Part shown: positions 1 through 12,289 of the stretch, piece by piece | How the letters are laid out: every line of letters starts with the position of its first letter | Position numbering within the stretch: the stretch's first letter is position 1 | Program-made: the position numbers and the translations under genes | Assembly: GCA_033439685.1 (NCBI GenBank) | Contig: JAUEDM010000006.1 | Location: forward strand, 3,348,001-3,412,000 | Length of the DNA stretch: 64,000 nt | Direction: 5' to 3' | Origin: Apodospora peruviana | Taxonomy: Eukaryota > Ascomycota > Sordariomycetes > Sordariales > Lasiosphaeriaceae | Notes under the pieces: generated by a model | Told to the model about the DNA's origin: nothing | The model's database searches: none | What the model saw: only the letters and a program-made list of their open reading frames with translations

Positions 1-1564
1 AGTGGGGTGCCACCACCGGGGGGAGGATCGAACTGTCCCTTTCTGCGATTCTGGTCAAGAGTTTCGAAGCTTTGCGCGGAAGAGGACCGTAAATGCAACG
101 CTGTGAGTGATGCGGATAAATAAAAGAAAAAGAAAATGGTAGAGACCGTCCAAATATCTAGAAGACGGCGAGCATCAATGGAATCATCAGAGGTGGCCTT
201 AACTGTGGACCATGTTGGTGGATGCGCCTTGTCATGGCTCTAAATACAGACACTTTTTATGGCTTACCTGTTCTCACAAAAAGGACAAGTTGTGAAATGC
301 ACAGCACCCTTGCCTGCCGCTGTTGAATGCGACAGGCCAAGGCCAGGGAGCTTTGGCCAATCAGAGCCGGGCACTACAAGAAATTCGGAGCCAGGTGTTC
401 CAGCTCGGACTTCAGCTTGGCTGGCAGCTGGCGGCCACCTACAGAGTCCAGGTACTCGGGTCCGCCTCCATTTTGAACTTGTGGATGGAACTGCAGTCCC
501 GTGTTCAACTTCCATGCGACAGCCAAGAGAAAGCAAGTGCTCTTTTCCATTCCATCCTTTTCTTTCTCTCCACTACTTTTTTCTTTCCGTTTCTTTCTAG
601 GACCTATTTTACACAATCTTATCGAGGTTTAGGAAGACCGCACGCCTGCACAGACTGTACGATTTCAACACCAAGCACCAAGCATTACTGCCGCTACCAT
701 TTGGTACAGCACCGTGGGTCATTACGGGAGTCGAAGACTAACTGGAGCTCTTCATTGACCATTGTTTTATCGTATCTTCAGCTTTCTTTTCTTCCATCAA
801 CTACCCGTGTCCAGGTGATATGCCCTTAGCGTTCTGAGGCTGAGGCAAAGCTCCAGCAACCCTAGTCATCTCTTTGGTCTCCCAAAGTTTCCTCGACAGC
901 AGAGCTCTCTCAATGTTTTTAATAGTCTAGCGGCTACCTACCGCATACATGGATGGACTTGTTCAACCAAAGACATGAGAGGGTCTGACCGTCTGAGTAT
1001 CATTGAGATTTCCAATTTCACTACTACAGTTTAACTTGAAGCTGTCTTAGGGTTAGGGTTTAATGTGTTGTTCGACCCCCTTTCATCAAGTGATTCTTAA
1101 CTCGACCTATCTGCCGAACTGGAAGCATGGGGCAGCCTATCACCGGAATACTTCTAGACGGTCTGGACTTTCAATTCCGCTCTCCTTGCGCAAGTGGCTT
1201 TCAGCGACTGGCTGTGAGCTACAGCCGTCGTGATGGGCTTAAGCAAAGACAAAGGGAGACCTTCACACGCTAAGCCGGGAGCATCGACAGTGATGTTTAC
1301 TGCTTCAAAGAACTGACATCATGGTGGATGAAGTGGGATGATCAGCTTCATATGGCTGCTCTGACAATCCAAAGCTCGAATAGCTATACTTTCAATTCTA
1401 GCTGGCCGATAACCCCTTTGTGCCGTAACAGCTTTAGCTCCAGATTTATTAGATATAAGGAAAGCTAATTAACGTTACACTTCCTCCGACACAGTCCTGG
1501 TCTCATCAGCTTCAATGTGTACCCTGACTACTTCCCACCTGTGATACACCCCCAGCTTACCAAC
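1..1564. other. Intergenic, no supported gene
   Basis: No gene can be supported here. Open frames of 80-168 codons overlap one another on both strands between about 260 and 830, with no recognisable domain, so they look like chance frames. The only distinct item is a short telomere-like tract near 1047, listed separately. Confidence 0.5.
1047..1060 (+). repeat. Internal telomere-like repeat (TTAGGG x2 plus TT)
   Basis: Two perfect consecutive TTAGGG units followed by TT lie about 500 bases upstream of the decayed esterase. TTAGGG is the telomere unit of filamentous ascomycetes. Fourteen bases is too short to claim an old chromosome end. It could also be a binding site for a Tbf1-type factor, or chance. 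Confidence 0.5.
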
Positions 1565-3960
1565 ATATATTCATTCCAGTTTATACTCCTCGTCTTCCTC
1601 TCTTTCTAGCCGTCGCTCAACCGCAACAGATTGATCCCAACTTTCCAGGCATTCAACTGCTTCATCAACTGCTTCATCGGCAAAAGTCAGACTGGAAGGT
1701 CGGCCAGACTGTCAACACCACCAGCGGTCCTGTCCAGGGACACCCTGCTACAAATGCCTCTCAGGTCTCCGAGTATCTCGGTATTCCCTACGCTCAACCA
1801 CCGGTTGAAGAACGTCGCTTCCAGCCTCCAGTTGAATATAACGGATCAACGACCATCAATGGAACAAATTTTGTAAGTCTGCACGCGATTGGCTCAGGTT
1901 GTACTCCAGGCTCTAAACCTATCGATCTAGGATACGGTTGTTTGACTCAAACCGTCACTCCTAGCAACTACACCGCATACATCGCAAGCCTAGGGATAAC
2001 TCCCGTTGGCCTGGCATACTTGGCTACTCTCGAAAACGCAGGGCCGGAGAGCGAGGACTGTCTCACCTTGAATATTTGGACGAAGCCCCAAGTGGGCGGA
2101 CAGGGCAAAGCCGTCATACTGTTTATGCATGGTGGAGACTTTGTCACTGGTCGGTGGTCCTGTCGCTTTCAAAATACAAATCCTGGGCTAGAGTTACTAA
2201 TAATGAGTATTTCTATTTGCAGAATCGTCTTCTCGCCCTTGGTATAATGTGAAGTACATCGTGGACGACCAGGACGTTTTCTTGGTCACCTTCAAGTCAG
2301 CATTTCTCTGTTCCCAACACATTTATTCTGGTCTCGCTTTATCAACCTTTCGTTGTAGCTACCGTCTCACCATTTTTGGCTTCCTAGGAAATCATCTGAG
2401 CGCCCCAAATCTCGGCCTTCTTGACATGCGGTTGGCGGTTGAGTGGGTGCGTGACAACATCGAGGGCTTTGGTGGTGACCCATCGCGTATCACTCTGGTT
2501 GGGCAATCTGCGGGTGGTTCTGCTATCGACTAGTATGTCATTGTGTCTTTACTATTGTGACTCTCTTCTCAATTCCCCCTTGTTGTGCTCATTTTCCTCC
2601 CCTTTGGGCTATATCTCGTCTGTATCAACGTAACCATAACTCCCGAGATGTCCACTAACCAATAACCCAAAATTGCAGTTAATCATACGCGTTCCCAGAT
2701 GATCCGATCGTCCAAGCCCTCGCTCGATGAGCGGCACGGTGTACAAACTTCGGATGGCAACGAACCAATCCGCCACTGATTTCTGGTTCAACATCACCAC
2801 CAACGTCGGCTGCGGCGTCCCGTCCGCCAACCGGACCGCCGTGTACGAGTGCATGATGACCAAACCGGCGACCAACATCACAGAAGCCGCTTCGTCCTTG
2901 GGAATCGGGAGCACCTACGGCGGTGCGCGTTTCGGACCGACGCCGGACAACAAGCTCGTCTTCGAGAACTACACCGGTCGCGAGCCGGCCCAGCTACCGA
3001 TGATTATCGGCAACACGGCCTACGAGGCCGGTCTCTTCCGGCTGCTGCAACCCGAGCTTCACTCCGAAACGGTCGTGATGCTGATCAACCAACTTAGCTT
3101 CGACTGCCCGACCGCTGCTCGCGCTGCGCTGTCGGTCGAGGACGGCAATTCCACCTGGCGATACCGCTTCTTTGGCGTGTTTCCGAACCTGATGCTTACC
3201 GCCAACCCGCCGAGCGGAGCATTCCATGGCTCTGATGTATGACCCTATATTTCATTCTCCTACCAATTAAGCCATACTAATAATGAGCAACAACAAATAT
3301 CCCCGTCATGTTCAACTACACATACCCAGGAAACGTCCCGCTCAACACGGCCGCCGAAACCGCCGTCGGGGCTTACATGCGCGGCGCCTGGGCCGCTTTT
3401 TCGAGAGACCCCTTCGACGTCCTGACCAACTACAACCCCGATAACAACACGGCATGGCCCAAGTACTGGCTCGAGGACAAAACAGGCACCATCGCCCGCC
3501 TGGACTGGGACAACCAGACCGGTCCGAACCTTGTCTCCGTAAACTTCGACGCAAATAGCAGCAGTGGTGGCAACATGACTGCCAGTGATCCGTACGCGAC
3601 CGCCTGTCTTCCGCCCAATGCGACGACCAGTCCTACAACGACGACTGGATATGGTACCTCGACATCATCGGCCTCTACATTAGAAACATTGATAACAGCC
3701 ACGACGATCCCTACCGTAACCCCCGGCAATGGCAGTGGCAGCAGTATAGTGCCACTTGGGGTCAACCGTGGTCGAAACTGACGAGCTCAATCGTTTTCGT
3801 TACGACAATTTTCTCGTTGTTATTTTTCTCGCCTGCACCAGCTTGGGCTCAACAAGAGGGGACGACGACGATAACGGACCTCCTTCCGGCGCCGACGATA
3901 CCCCTTTTGACAGGCACTGAAATGGCAACCACCCCTACGACGACAACGATAACACCCGCA

Positions 3961-3991
<31 letters not shown>

Positions 3992-4125
3992 TGATGCCTG
4001 AGACAACCAGTGGCGCTGCTCCTGTTACTGGTGCTAGCTCCGGTAGTACGTATCCGATGATGATATCCTTCTCGATGTGGCTGGGGTTGGTGCTCTTTTC
4101 CTTTATTTGGTTTGTTAGTCTCTGA
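1565..4125 (+). pseudogene. Secreted type-B carboxylesterase/lipase, decayed
   Basis: The remains read as a fungal type-B carboxylesterase (alpha/beta hydrolase), normally a secreted ester hydrolase. Recognisable blocks are the N-terminal strand ending EYLGIPYAQPP (about 1612-1873), SEDCLTLNIW and the oxyanion region HGGDF (about 1932-2150; the family usually has HGGGF), the nucleophile elbow GQSAGG (about 2500), and a C-terminal hydrolase part (2727-3780). A Thr-rich tail with a hydrophobic end resembling a GPI signal follows in another frame (3817-4125). The apparent lesions are: no ATG before a signal-peptide-like stretch near 1565 (ATA where ATG would fit); a TAA directly after the intron that follows the nucleophile elbow (about 2681); a frameshift near 2728; no usable acceptor before 3300; and a frame change near 3780. 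A badly split functional gene or sequencing errors remain possible. Confidence 0.6.
3961..3990 (+). repeat. Short (ACCACG)n tandem repeat
   Basis: About five copies of a six-base ACCACG unit lie inside the Thr-rich tail of the decayed esterase and would encode poly-Thr. Such tracts are common in the O-glycosylated stalks of fungal cell-surface proteins. Confidence 0.7.
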
Positions 4126-6035
4126 ATCTACCTTCTGCGAAAAAAGGGTCAAATTGGACAGTTGTTAAAATCTTGTCAGGATTGAGGACACATGAACTTA
4201 GGAAAGGGGTAAGGTGGCGGAGTGTGAAAGTCTTGATTTTGCCTTGGAATCACCATGCCCACATCTTCATTTACCTCTTTTGCCATTATGAATCAAAGAA
4301 AGAAACATGCAGAAAATATGGGTGTCTTTGAGGACTGAGTCGGGGTATGTAAGGTAGGTATGTATGTCGTTCGGACCTAGTATAGTTCATTACGATACGC
4401 AGCCTTCTTTCCTCGTAGAATGCGGTCCAACTACGGATGTCCTGTACTCAAAGTAACATCGATATCCTTCCTTGTTCTTATTAGGGGCTGATACAAACAT
4501 GAGGGGACTCGGGGCATTGCGACTGCGATGGCTATCCTTTCTTGTCATTTTTGTCGACTTCCTCGGTCTCTTATTGCCGAGGTAGGTCTGTCTTCCTTTC
4601 GTGTGTATATGTTCGGACTTTGCCACGTTGCTTGTGCTTGTGATCAAGAGGGACCGACGGATAAATATATGCTCACAGGTCTATGTTTTCAGGAAATGAG
4701 AGGACAGATCACAACAGACATACAGAGAGATAGACAAGATACCTTCTCTCTGAAAATATGTGTCCCAGGTTGCACATTGGCATTTCTCTCCGATCCCCCT
4801 TTTCTCTCCTTTCATCGTGATACCACCTTCTCAAGGTACCTAGATAGCACAAACTCTAAAGCGGAAGGATATCCCTTTTTGTCATCTGTCACTACCTCGA
4901 TACTGTCTCAAAGTCCCCGCTGTTGTGTAAACACACACATGATCTTGATGCAGCTATCCGTGGGCCATCCATGTATCCATCTTGCGTAGGTACCTGCATG
5001 TATGTTAGGCATCCGAAGTAGTGTAACGTATAGACTTGTGTTGTACTATTAGTCCTTCACCTCAAATTGTTCGGTCCTGAAATGGACGGATTGCGGCCAG
5101 ATCGGTATCCTGTATTTCCTTCCATGTGGGCGAGATCCGACGAGACTGGTCTGGTTATTAGTGAATTTCATGTTTTCTGCCTTGTCTTATATCCGTGATT
5201 GGAGTTTGGAAAGAGGGACGTTCTTTGTAAATTGGATGGAGGAAAGAAGCCAGTTTGTACATACGCGATCGAGAAGCCTGAGGACGAGAAATGGCGCCAT
5301 CCATCATTCAGAGATTGTTGAAGGCTTCGGATGAGGACCCTCCCCATTTTCTCTTCGATGAGCTTCGTTGGCAATCCTAACTGAGAATCATCCTGCCTTA
5401 CGGAAGATTCAAGGGGCACCTAAGGCACGGTACCTATAAGGTGGTTGAGATGATGGAATAAGCATGTTTGCTTCCAATTTCCCATCCGCAACAAGGCACC
5501 CCGTCGTGCGAGATATCATACAAGGCGTCTTCCATCTTCTCGAATGTGAACTCCAACGTGGATGGCGTTGCTGCCACTAGATTCCTTCCATCCCGAACCG
5601 GGCCGTGATCAACTTGTCGGCTACTCTCGGTCAGGTGATCAAGTTCAATTTGGTCCGATCTCTGCGTGACGTATTGCAGACAGCAAGGCCCTCCTGTCGT
5701 GCCTACTATGTTTGGATACACAGTAGGTGGGCTGGCTGGAGTTCCTTCCTTCCATCCTAACTTCTTCCCCCTCCGGCCCCTCCATTCATTTAATTCTTTC
5801 GAGTCCACGGGACCTTTCAACCTTTGGACCTTCCCGGCACAGTGATAAATACCAGTTTCCCTTCCCCTCATCCTTCTCTTTGCCCTTTCTTGTCGCGTGC
5901 GAGATCCAGTCTTTACCTTCCCTTCCCTCCTCACACTTACTGTCCTTCAACGAACGGCAACCACCACTCCAATATTTCACACTTCCTTTGTTGAAGATCG
6001 CCATTCCAAGAATCAGGACTTTCCAACCGCCAAAG
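4126..6035. other. Intergenic, no supported gene
   Basis: About 1.9 kb between the esterase remnant and the aspartic protease. The longest frame, 4528-4989, has no domain and ordinary composition. The last 200 bases are rich in C and T, as expected for the promoter and leader of the protease gene. Confidence 0.5.
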
Positions 6036-7426
6036 ATGGTGTCGCCCCTCGTTTTCTCCTTGTTCCTCTTTCTGCTGTCTCTCGTCCATGCCGACGCCGG
6101 CAGCTTCGCCGTCAAAGCCAAGTACAATACCGGCTACGCCCCCAATGCAGCCAGATCTTATCTCCGCGCTCTCCAGAAGTGGGGAGGAGACGTTCCCAAG
6201 GGATTGTACCAAGTCGCCGCCATCAAAGACGAGGGTAGCCAGGATGCCATCCCCACGAAGCACGACCGCGAGTATCTGAGCCATATTACTTTCGGAACCC
6301 CTGCCCAGTCCTTGTTGATGGACCTCGACACCGGCTCTTCTGACGTGTACGTTCTCGCTGCCAGGCTTTGTTGGATTTATCTCTATCGTATCTGGGAAAC
6401 GTCAGAACCGATCAAGTGCTAACAGACTCTGGTATCGATACAGTTGGGTTTTCTCGTCAGAGACCTCCGACGACGACAATGGCAACCGCTCGCACTACTA
6501 CCCAGAACAGTCTATGACTGCCCTGCAAATTCCCAATGCCACTTGGGAGATCAGTTACGGTAAGGAGAGCATGACCCTGCTTCATGGCCACATCTCCTCG
6601 TGAACCACCGGGAATGTATTGAGGGCACGGCTGGACAGGGAACAGCAGCTAATCATTCGTTCCGACAGGTGACGGAAGTGCTGCTGGTGGAAATGTCTGG
6701 TTGGATTTGGTCAGCATCGCTGGCGTCGAGATCCAGAATGCGACGGTCGAGAGCGCCACGTACGTGTCCGAGGAACTGTCAGACGACCCCATCATGTCCG
6801 GCGTCTTTGGGCTTGCATACAACTACACCCCCAAGATGCGCCCTGTGATGCCCTCGGTCCTCAGCAGGCTGTCACCCTTGCTCAACACCAGCCTCTTCAC
6901 CGTCGACCTGAAGTGGCATGCCGACAGCGAATACGAGTTTGGCTTCCTCAACAGCAGCAAGCACATCGAGCCCATCCACTTCGTCCCGTTGATGGATGGA
7001 GCAAAGTATTGGGAGTTGTCCTTTACCAAGTTCAACGCCGCAAACTCGAAACTCTGGTACCTCTTCAACTGGCCGGCCATTGTCGACACTGGCACGACGC
7101 TCCTCCTGCTGCCCACATATATCGTTGAGAGATACTACAAGCAGGTGACCGGCGCCTACGAGAGTCCAATGGGATGGAAGTACCCGTGCAAATCCGAGCT
7201 GCCAGACTTCACAATTGGGTTCGCCAGTAATTATACCGTCACCGTTCCGGGCAAGTACATCAACTATCTGGCTTTCAATGACAGCAAAGACAGCTGCTTG
7301 GGAGGTATCCAGGACAACGGGGGTATCGAGTTCTCCATTCTGGGTGACATCTTCTTAAAGGCTGTCTTTGCAGTATTCGATATACGTGGTGGGCAGGTTG
7401 GATTCGCGAAGAAGGAGCTCAATTAG
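6036..7426 (+). CDS. Secreted pepsin-like aspartic protease (family A1)
   Basis: Three exons, 6036-6346, 6444-6559 and 6669-7426, join in frame to give 394 residues. The start is the first ATG before a typical signal peptide (hydrophobic LVFSLFLFLLSLVHA). A short propeptide follows. The first catalytic motif DTGSSD is at about residue 98 and is split after the second D by intron 1. The flap motif SYGDG is at the second intron junction. The second catalytic motif VDTGTT is at about residue 282, and the protein ends in a typical pepsin-fold C-terminus (FDIRGGQVGFAKKELN). Both catalytic aspartates are present, so it should be active as an acid endopeptidase. There is no GPI signal, so it is probably free in the medium or cell wall. 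Both introns have clean GT-AG ends. Confidence 0.93.
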
Positions 7427-9206
7427 ACCTGGGCCTTTTAGATCCTCGAACTTTCAAGCTTCCGTTGTCGATTGTTGGATGTGACGGATGGATAAAATCA
7501 TGGTCTGGATCGTACCACAACGCATTGCATGACTGGGACTAAATGAATCCGGCTTCGCTTTTGGCAGTGGAAGTTGTAGTTCTGAGATGCTTTAGCTAGG
7601 AAACAAAGCAGGCAAAGGCTGAAAGAACAGGGGATGTTTGATTCGCGATGAGTTGGGTTTTAAGGGGCTCCCCTCATTGTTGTTGGCGGCCTGTTCGTCA
7701 CGATTTCTTTTCTTTCTGTTGGACCATCTCGCAGTTTTTTTCTGGGCCGGTTAGGGTGAGTTTGAGAGTTCTTTTGCGGCTGATTTACCCGGCATAATAT
7801 CAGCGTTGGTAGTCAGTGGTTGTCATGCGGCTCTACGACAAGATGCAGATCTTTCGGCGCAAACTTCAATTTGATCTTTTTCGCGTATTCTTTCTGCTCC
7901 GTGAAAAAGTGAAGTGAGTGACAGATAGCTAGCAATACAAGCCTTTTCCTGTCATGCTACCCGATGGCATCCGAGTAACAGGAGCGCCGTGCTGCTTTCC
8001 CCCAATGAAGTGACCGGCGAGTTTACCTAGGCCGTTTAGACTAGCATTCCCACGGTAAGGCCCTGATTTCAGCAGCTCCTAATGAATATGATCAGATAAA
8101 TAATCATCCAAGACTGTGTATTATTTTTCGCAAGAAAGTCTATCTGTCTGCTTCATATCATTAGAAGAGAAAGCACAGAAGACACCAAAACAGACAAGAG
8201 TAGAAACAAACAAACACACGAAGAATGACTCCCCGGACACCATAATGAAAAAAACCCTCGATGCTTTATGCAATCAACCTCACCACATATCCCGTGCGGA
8301 ACAGAACACTACTGACTTGCGTTACGACGGTGATTTATGCACAACCAAGCAAACAAACCAAAAGATCTACCCCTCCCCGTCCTGTCTCCTATCCGATCTG
8401 TCCAAAAAGGCCCCTCTGGATAGGAGATGCGAGACTTCATTATCCTGTTCTCACTAAGAAGAGCATATTCTTATCGGCTCTTTCCAAATGAACACACACA
8501 CACACGCATAGTACGGAAGATATTTCAAAACACCTGGAAAAGGACAGAGCAGCAGAGTTTGCTGAAAACACGCAGAAACAAGATTGATGGGCAAGATAAT
8601 GATTAAGTTTGGGGTATTTTTCTGCGCGTAGGCTTGATCCCAATAAAACGAGGGGTATATGGGATATTGTATGGGATGGACATTGAGTTGGTCATTCATG
8701 AAGTGTAGGTTTGATGCTCGAAAAAGATGTATGATGATGATGCTGGTGTGATGCAAAAAGGGGCGTGCTCGCTCGGCATGGACACCAAGCTGATGGTTCC
8801 ATTCCGTCATCCAGGGAGCGCCCTGAAATCCCCCCTCCAATCCCCAGTAACCTCGGTAAAGAGTCGTGGTCCGCCGATCGTCGGGAAGTTGGGAGTGAAG
8901 GTCCGAGAAGGAAAATGGTATTAAAAAGTTGTATATCGTTGAAAAACCAGCGACTCTTTGTTGGTTCGGCGCTGTGTTTTATCGGTCCGGCCCGGTCCTT
9001 GTTTGGCTCTAAAACGCGGGAGCTGTTACAGCAAGCTAGGATATGGCTGTCACCTTAGGCGGTCTGGTAGTAGGCCGCTCCCTGTCCCGGTCCTCGTGAA
9101 GCGTCCAAGGTGTGGCTCGTTCCTTTCGGAGGGAAACAGCGGAGAGGAGAATGCGGCAAGGCTGAACTGCAGGTATGTATGTTGGTCGAAGATAAGCTTT
9201 AAAAAC
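7427..9206. other. Intergenic, convergent 3' ends
   Basis: About 1.8 kb between the converging protease and coiled-coil genes. A short CA-rich run lies near 8490-8505. Frames at 8116-8457 and 8454-8840 have no recognisable domain and no splice logic. No gene is supported. Confidence 0.5.
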
Positions 9207-10141
9207 CTAGGCATCCTGGTCGCGGTCACCGTCTAACCGGGGAACAATCACATAGTCAGCAGACGTTACGCTCTCGGACATAGATTTGGCAGAGGCCGAA
9301 TCGTCTTCGACCTTCCTTTGGTTGGTGTATGCTCGTGCAGTGGAGGAGGAAGAGGTCTGACGAGGTGGTGGTGGTGGTGCGGCGGACGGCCGGGAGACGA
9401 CGGTCACTCGGGGACGGCTGTGGGCAGTAGTAACTGGAGGCTCGCATTCACCTTCGCTTCCTACCGGCGTAGGCGGGAGTGCGCCTGGCACCGCCTGCTG
9501 GCTTGGTCTCGCGGTGCCTGGCTGACTGCTGCCACCATACTTGTTCTGCTGCTGCTGCCCTCTGTTCGGGCTTGTCGGGTAGTCTTTGGCAGGCGGTGGC
9601 GGGGGAGCGTTCGGGCCATCGAATGCGTTTGCCACCGGTGGCCGCTGTGATCGTGGACTGCCGCTTGGTCTGGCGACGGCGGCGGGGCCCTGCTTCAGGC
9701 GTTGCTCCATCTCGCGGATCCGGGCTTCGAGGGCCTCGAGCTCTGAGGTCTGGTTGTTGATCTGTTGTTTTCTGTAGTACCGTGCGCCAAATAGTTAGCC
9801 CGTTGTTCGCTGTCTCTTGTAGCCACCACAAGGGCCGCTACGACCGACCCTTGAAAGGGAGGGTTGGACTGACTTCTGATTGACCTTCTCATCGAGGTCG
9901 GCGACGCTATTTTCGATGCGGAAGATGTCCACAAGCTCTTGTGAAAAAGACCGAGCGATAGTTCTGGGGTTGAAAGTTAGCTTTTTGATCGCAAGTCATT
10001 CCACCTTGGCGCCTGGGGCCGAGTCTATTCGACTCAGGTGGTTCGGGACTTGGGATGGGACGGAGGGGCAAAAACGAACGATTGCGGACGGCGGCCGTTC
10101 GGCTTCCAGTCACGGTCGAGTTCTGCATCTGTCATGTCCAT
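9207..10141 (-). CDS. Small coiled-coil protein with disordered tail, unknown function
   Basis: Three exons on the minus strand, 10141-10050, 9963-9874 and 9771-9207, give 248 residues. The first donor (GTCCCG) is weak, but the join is the one that keeps a continuous conserved-looking N-terminal segment (SFVFAPPSHPK followed by TIARSFSQELVDIF). That segment is followed by a heptad-rich coiled coil (about residues 45-90, with many Glu, Gln and Leu). The rest is Pro/Ser/Gln-rich and probably disordered. I do not recognise the family with confidence. The short helical N-terminus resembles small subunits of fungal vesicle or kinetochore complexes, but that is only an impression. The ATG used is followed by a second in-frame ATG two codons on. 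Confidence 0.72.
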
Positions 10142-12289
10142 ATTGGCTGCAGTTTTGGCTTCAGAAAAATGCTGAGGAATAATGGCTAGCTGGCAATGCA
10201 AGAGACGGGGTTGCAGACGTTGAGATGTGGAAGGGATGTGGATGGATAAGGGGATTCGAAGGTCGTTTTGAGGGTAGGTTTGGAATTCGGGGTCGAATTG
10301 GTTTCGGTCAATCGCTGCTAATAAGTCGCTAGTTTGCCTGCCCAATCTCCAATCTCAGCTGGCTTGCAAGCGGCAGACCGGGGGTACGGGTTAGTGCGGC
10401 CCCAGATGGCCAAGGGGGACCTCCTGACAGCTGCACGGACGGGGTAGCCTAGGGCCGCCCAGGTGGCGTGGGTGGATAACCTAAATGCGGGAAGGTCAAT
10501 TGCGGATAGGGGGCATCTACCTGTGAGTACCTCATGCAACAGCGGTCGATGAACAGCGGACAGGCAGTGGACGGCGGGCAGCCGGCAGCCTGGATCCCGC
10601 TCCCGTTCGGCACGGGGTGAAGTCATCGGGTACTCATCAAGTCGAGTCATCAGAGTGTGACTTGCCCGACACACCTCTTTGCAGAAGTCATATACCACAT
10701 GAGGAGGCAGCAGTCGACAACGAGATGGAATGCGATTCGGTATGTTGATAAATATCAATCTCGCTCGATCTCATCGTTCATTCGAGCCAAGACTTCACTC
10801 GACTTGCACTCAAACTTGTGGAGGAAGGTGGGGAGAGCGCTTGAACGATTCGATTGCTTGTCCCGGCATCTCTGAGATGATCCAAATCTCCCAGGTTGGG
10901 GCCTGTTATTACCTGGAATCGCTGTTTTGGCCTTCAACTGACAACTGTGATCCTCCAAATCAGAGGTGCAAATCGGCAGCGCATGAACAGGAAATTCTCC
11001 AACTCTGGGTCTCACAATTTTGGTTGTCACTCTTCTTCAGATGACCTGCATTGATTGTCACCATCCACATGCCTCCTTTACAGGTTTCCAGGCATCTTGC
11101 GCCCCGATCTTTGACCACTTACATATTATCCAGTTGACATCCCGTCCGTTTCCGTGATCCTCCTCTCAATGACAAGATGATCTATATGAACAACACGGTA
11201 CTCAGTACCAGGTCAGAGACGAGCCGCATTCAGTCTGCAAATGGCAGGATGGAGACTTCGAATAACTGCCATTTCCCGTCGCGAGTGTGTCCTCCCCCTT
11301 TGTCCTGAGATTTGAAACAGTGTCTATTTGTCACTGTCATACTTCAACAACGGCCGGCGGCAGCGCGAATAATGATCTTTGTGCCACGTAGGTGGTACCG
11401 ACCTTCACCGATACTAACCTTGAATTATATCATCGAGGTTGGGATTTGATAACGAAATATGTTCAAAATGACACCTATTCATAATTCTCGAGAAAAAGTC
11501 ATGTTTGCTAGAATATCTCAAGAATAAGATGGGGAGGCAAAAGAGAGGGGATCTGTTTATTCCCACTGCAAGGTGCTTGTAAATAATTCAAGGGACCAAA
11601 TCCTGGTGGAGGAAGTTCGAATAGCTGAACGGTTGATGAGAATAAATGCCAAGCATCATCAACTCGCAGGCCAAAATACTCGAATCCGTCAAGTTCCAGA
11701 TCCGTAGTCTTAGGTAATTGCGAAAGCACGTGCCATCCCATAGTTGAAAGCAGCAAATCAGATTTCACGTGATCGCACAGCTTGACCCGGATGACTGCGT
11801 AACTGGTCATTGCCAACCGCCGAACTCTGACAGCAATTCGTCCGCCCTCTGCAACCAAATTTCAGTGTCAATCAACAACGATTCACCATCCCCAACACAC
11901 CCAGCAAACACGGGCTCACCCGCAGCAAACCGCCAGCTCACGTGATTTCCAGCCTGCGCGACCGAAAAAAATCATCACCACTGGAGCGAGATTGACGGCG
12001 ATTGAAGAAGAGGTTCCAATAGCCATTTTCACCCCCCAAATCGGTCATTTTTTCATCTCAGAATTGTCGGGAGCGTTGGACTCCGGCTGCCGGTACGTGT
12101 TTGGCACGCGAAAAGCGCGCCGTGGCCTGATGCGCTGCGATTGCGGTGTACTCCACCATAAACTGAATTGCCGACCCTCTGCCAAATTGCCGAGGCTGAC
12201 TTGACCCCCGAGTGTAGATCGTGGCGCCGATTCATCTTCTTCAGCGGCGTGACAGTCCCCTCGGTCCCTGGCGAGGTGGAATTTGGGGC
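10142..12289. other. Divergent intergenic region, no supported gene
   Basis: About 2.1 kb between the start of the minus-strand coiled-coil gene and the plus-strand bromodomain gene, so it should hold both promoters. Frames at 10318-10758 and 11508-11858 (minus) encode nothing recognisable. Confidence 0.5.

Noticed and set aside
323..829. 168-codon frame near the left end
   Set aside because: Overlaps other frames on both strands and has no domain. Its composition is no different from the flanking non-coding DNA.
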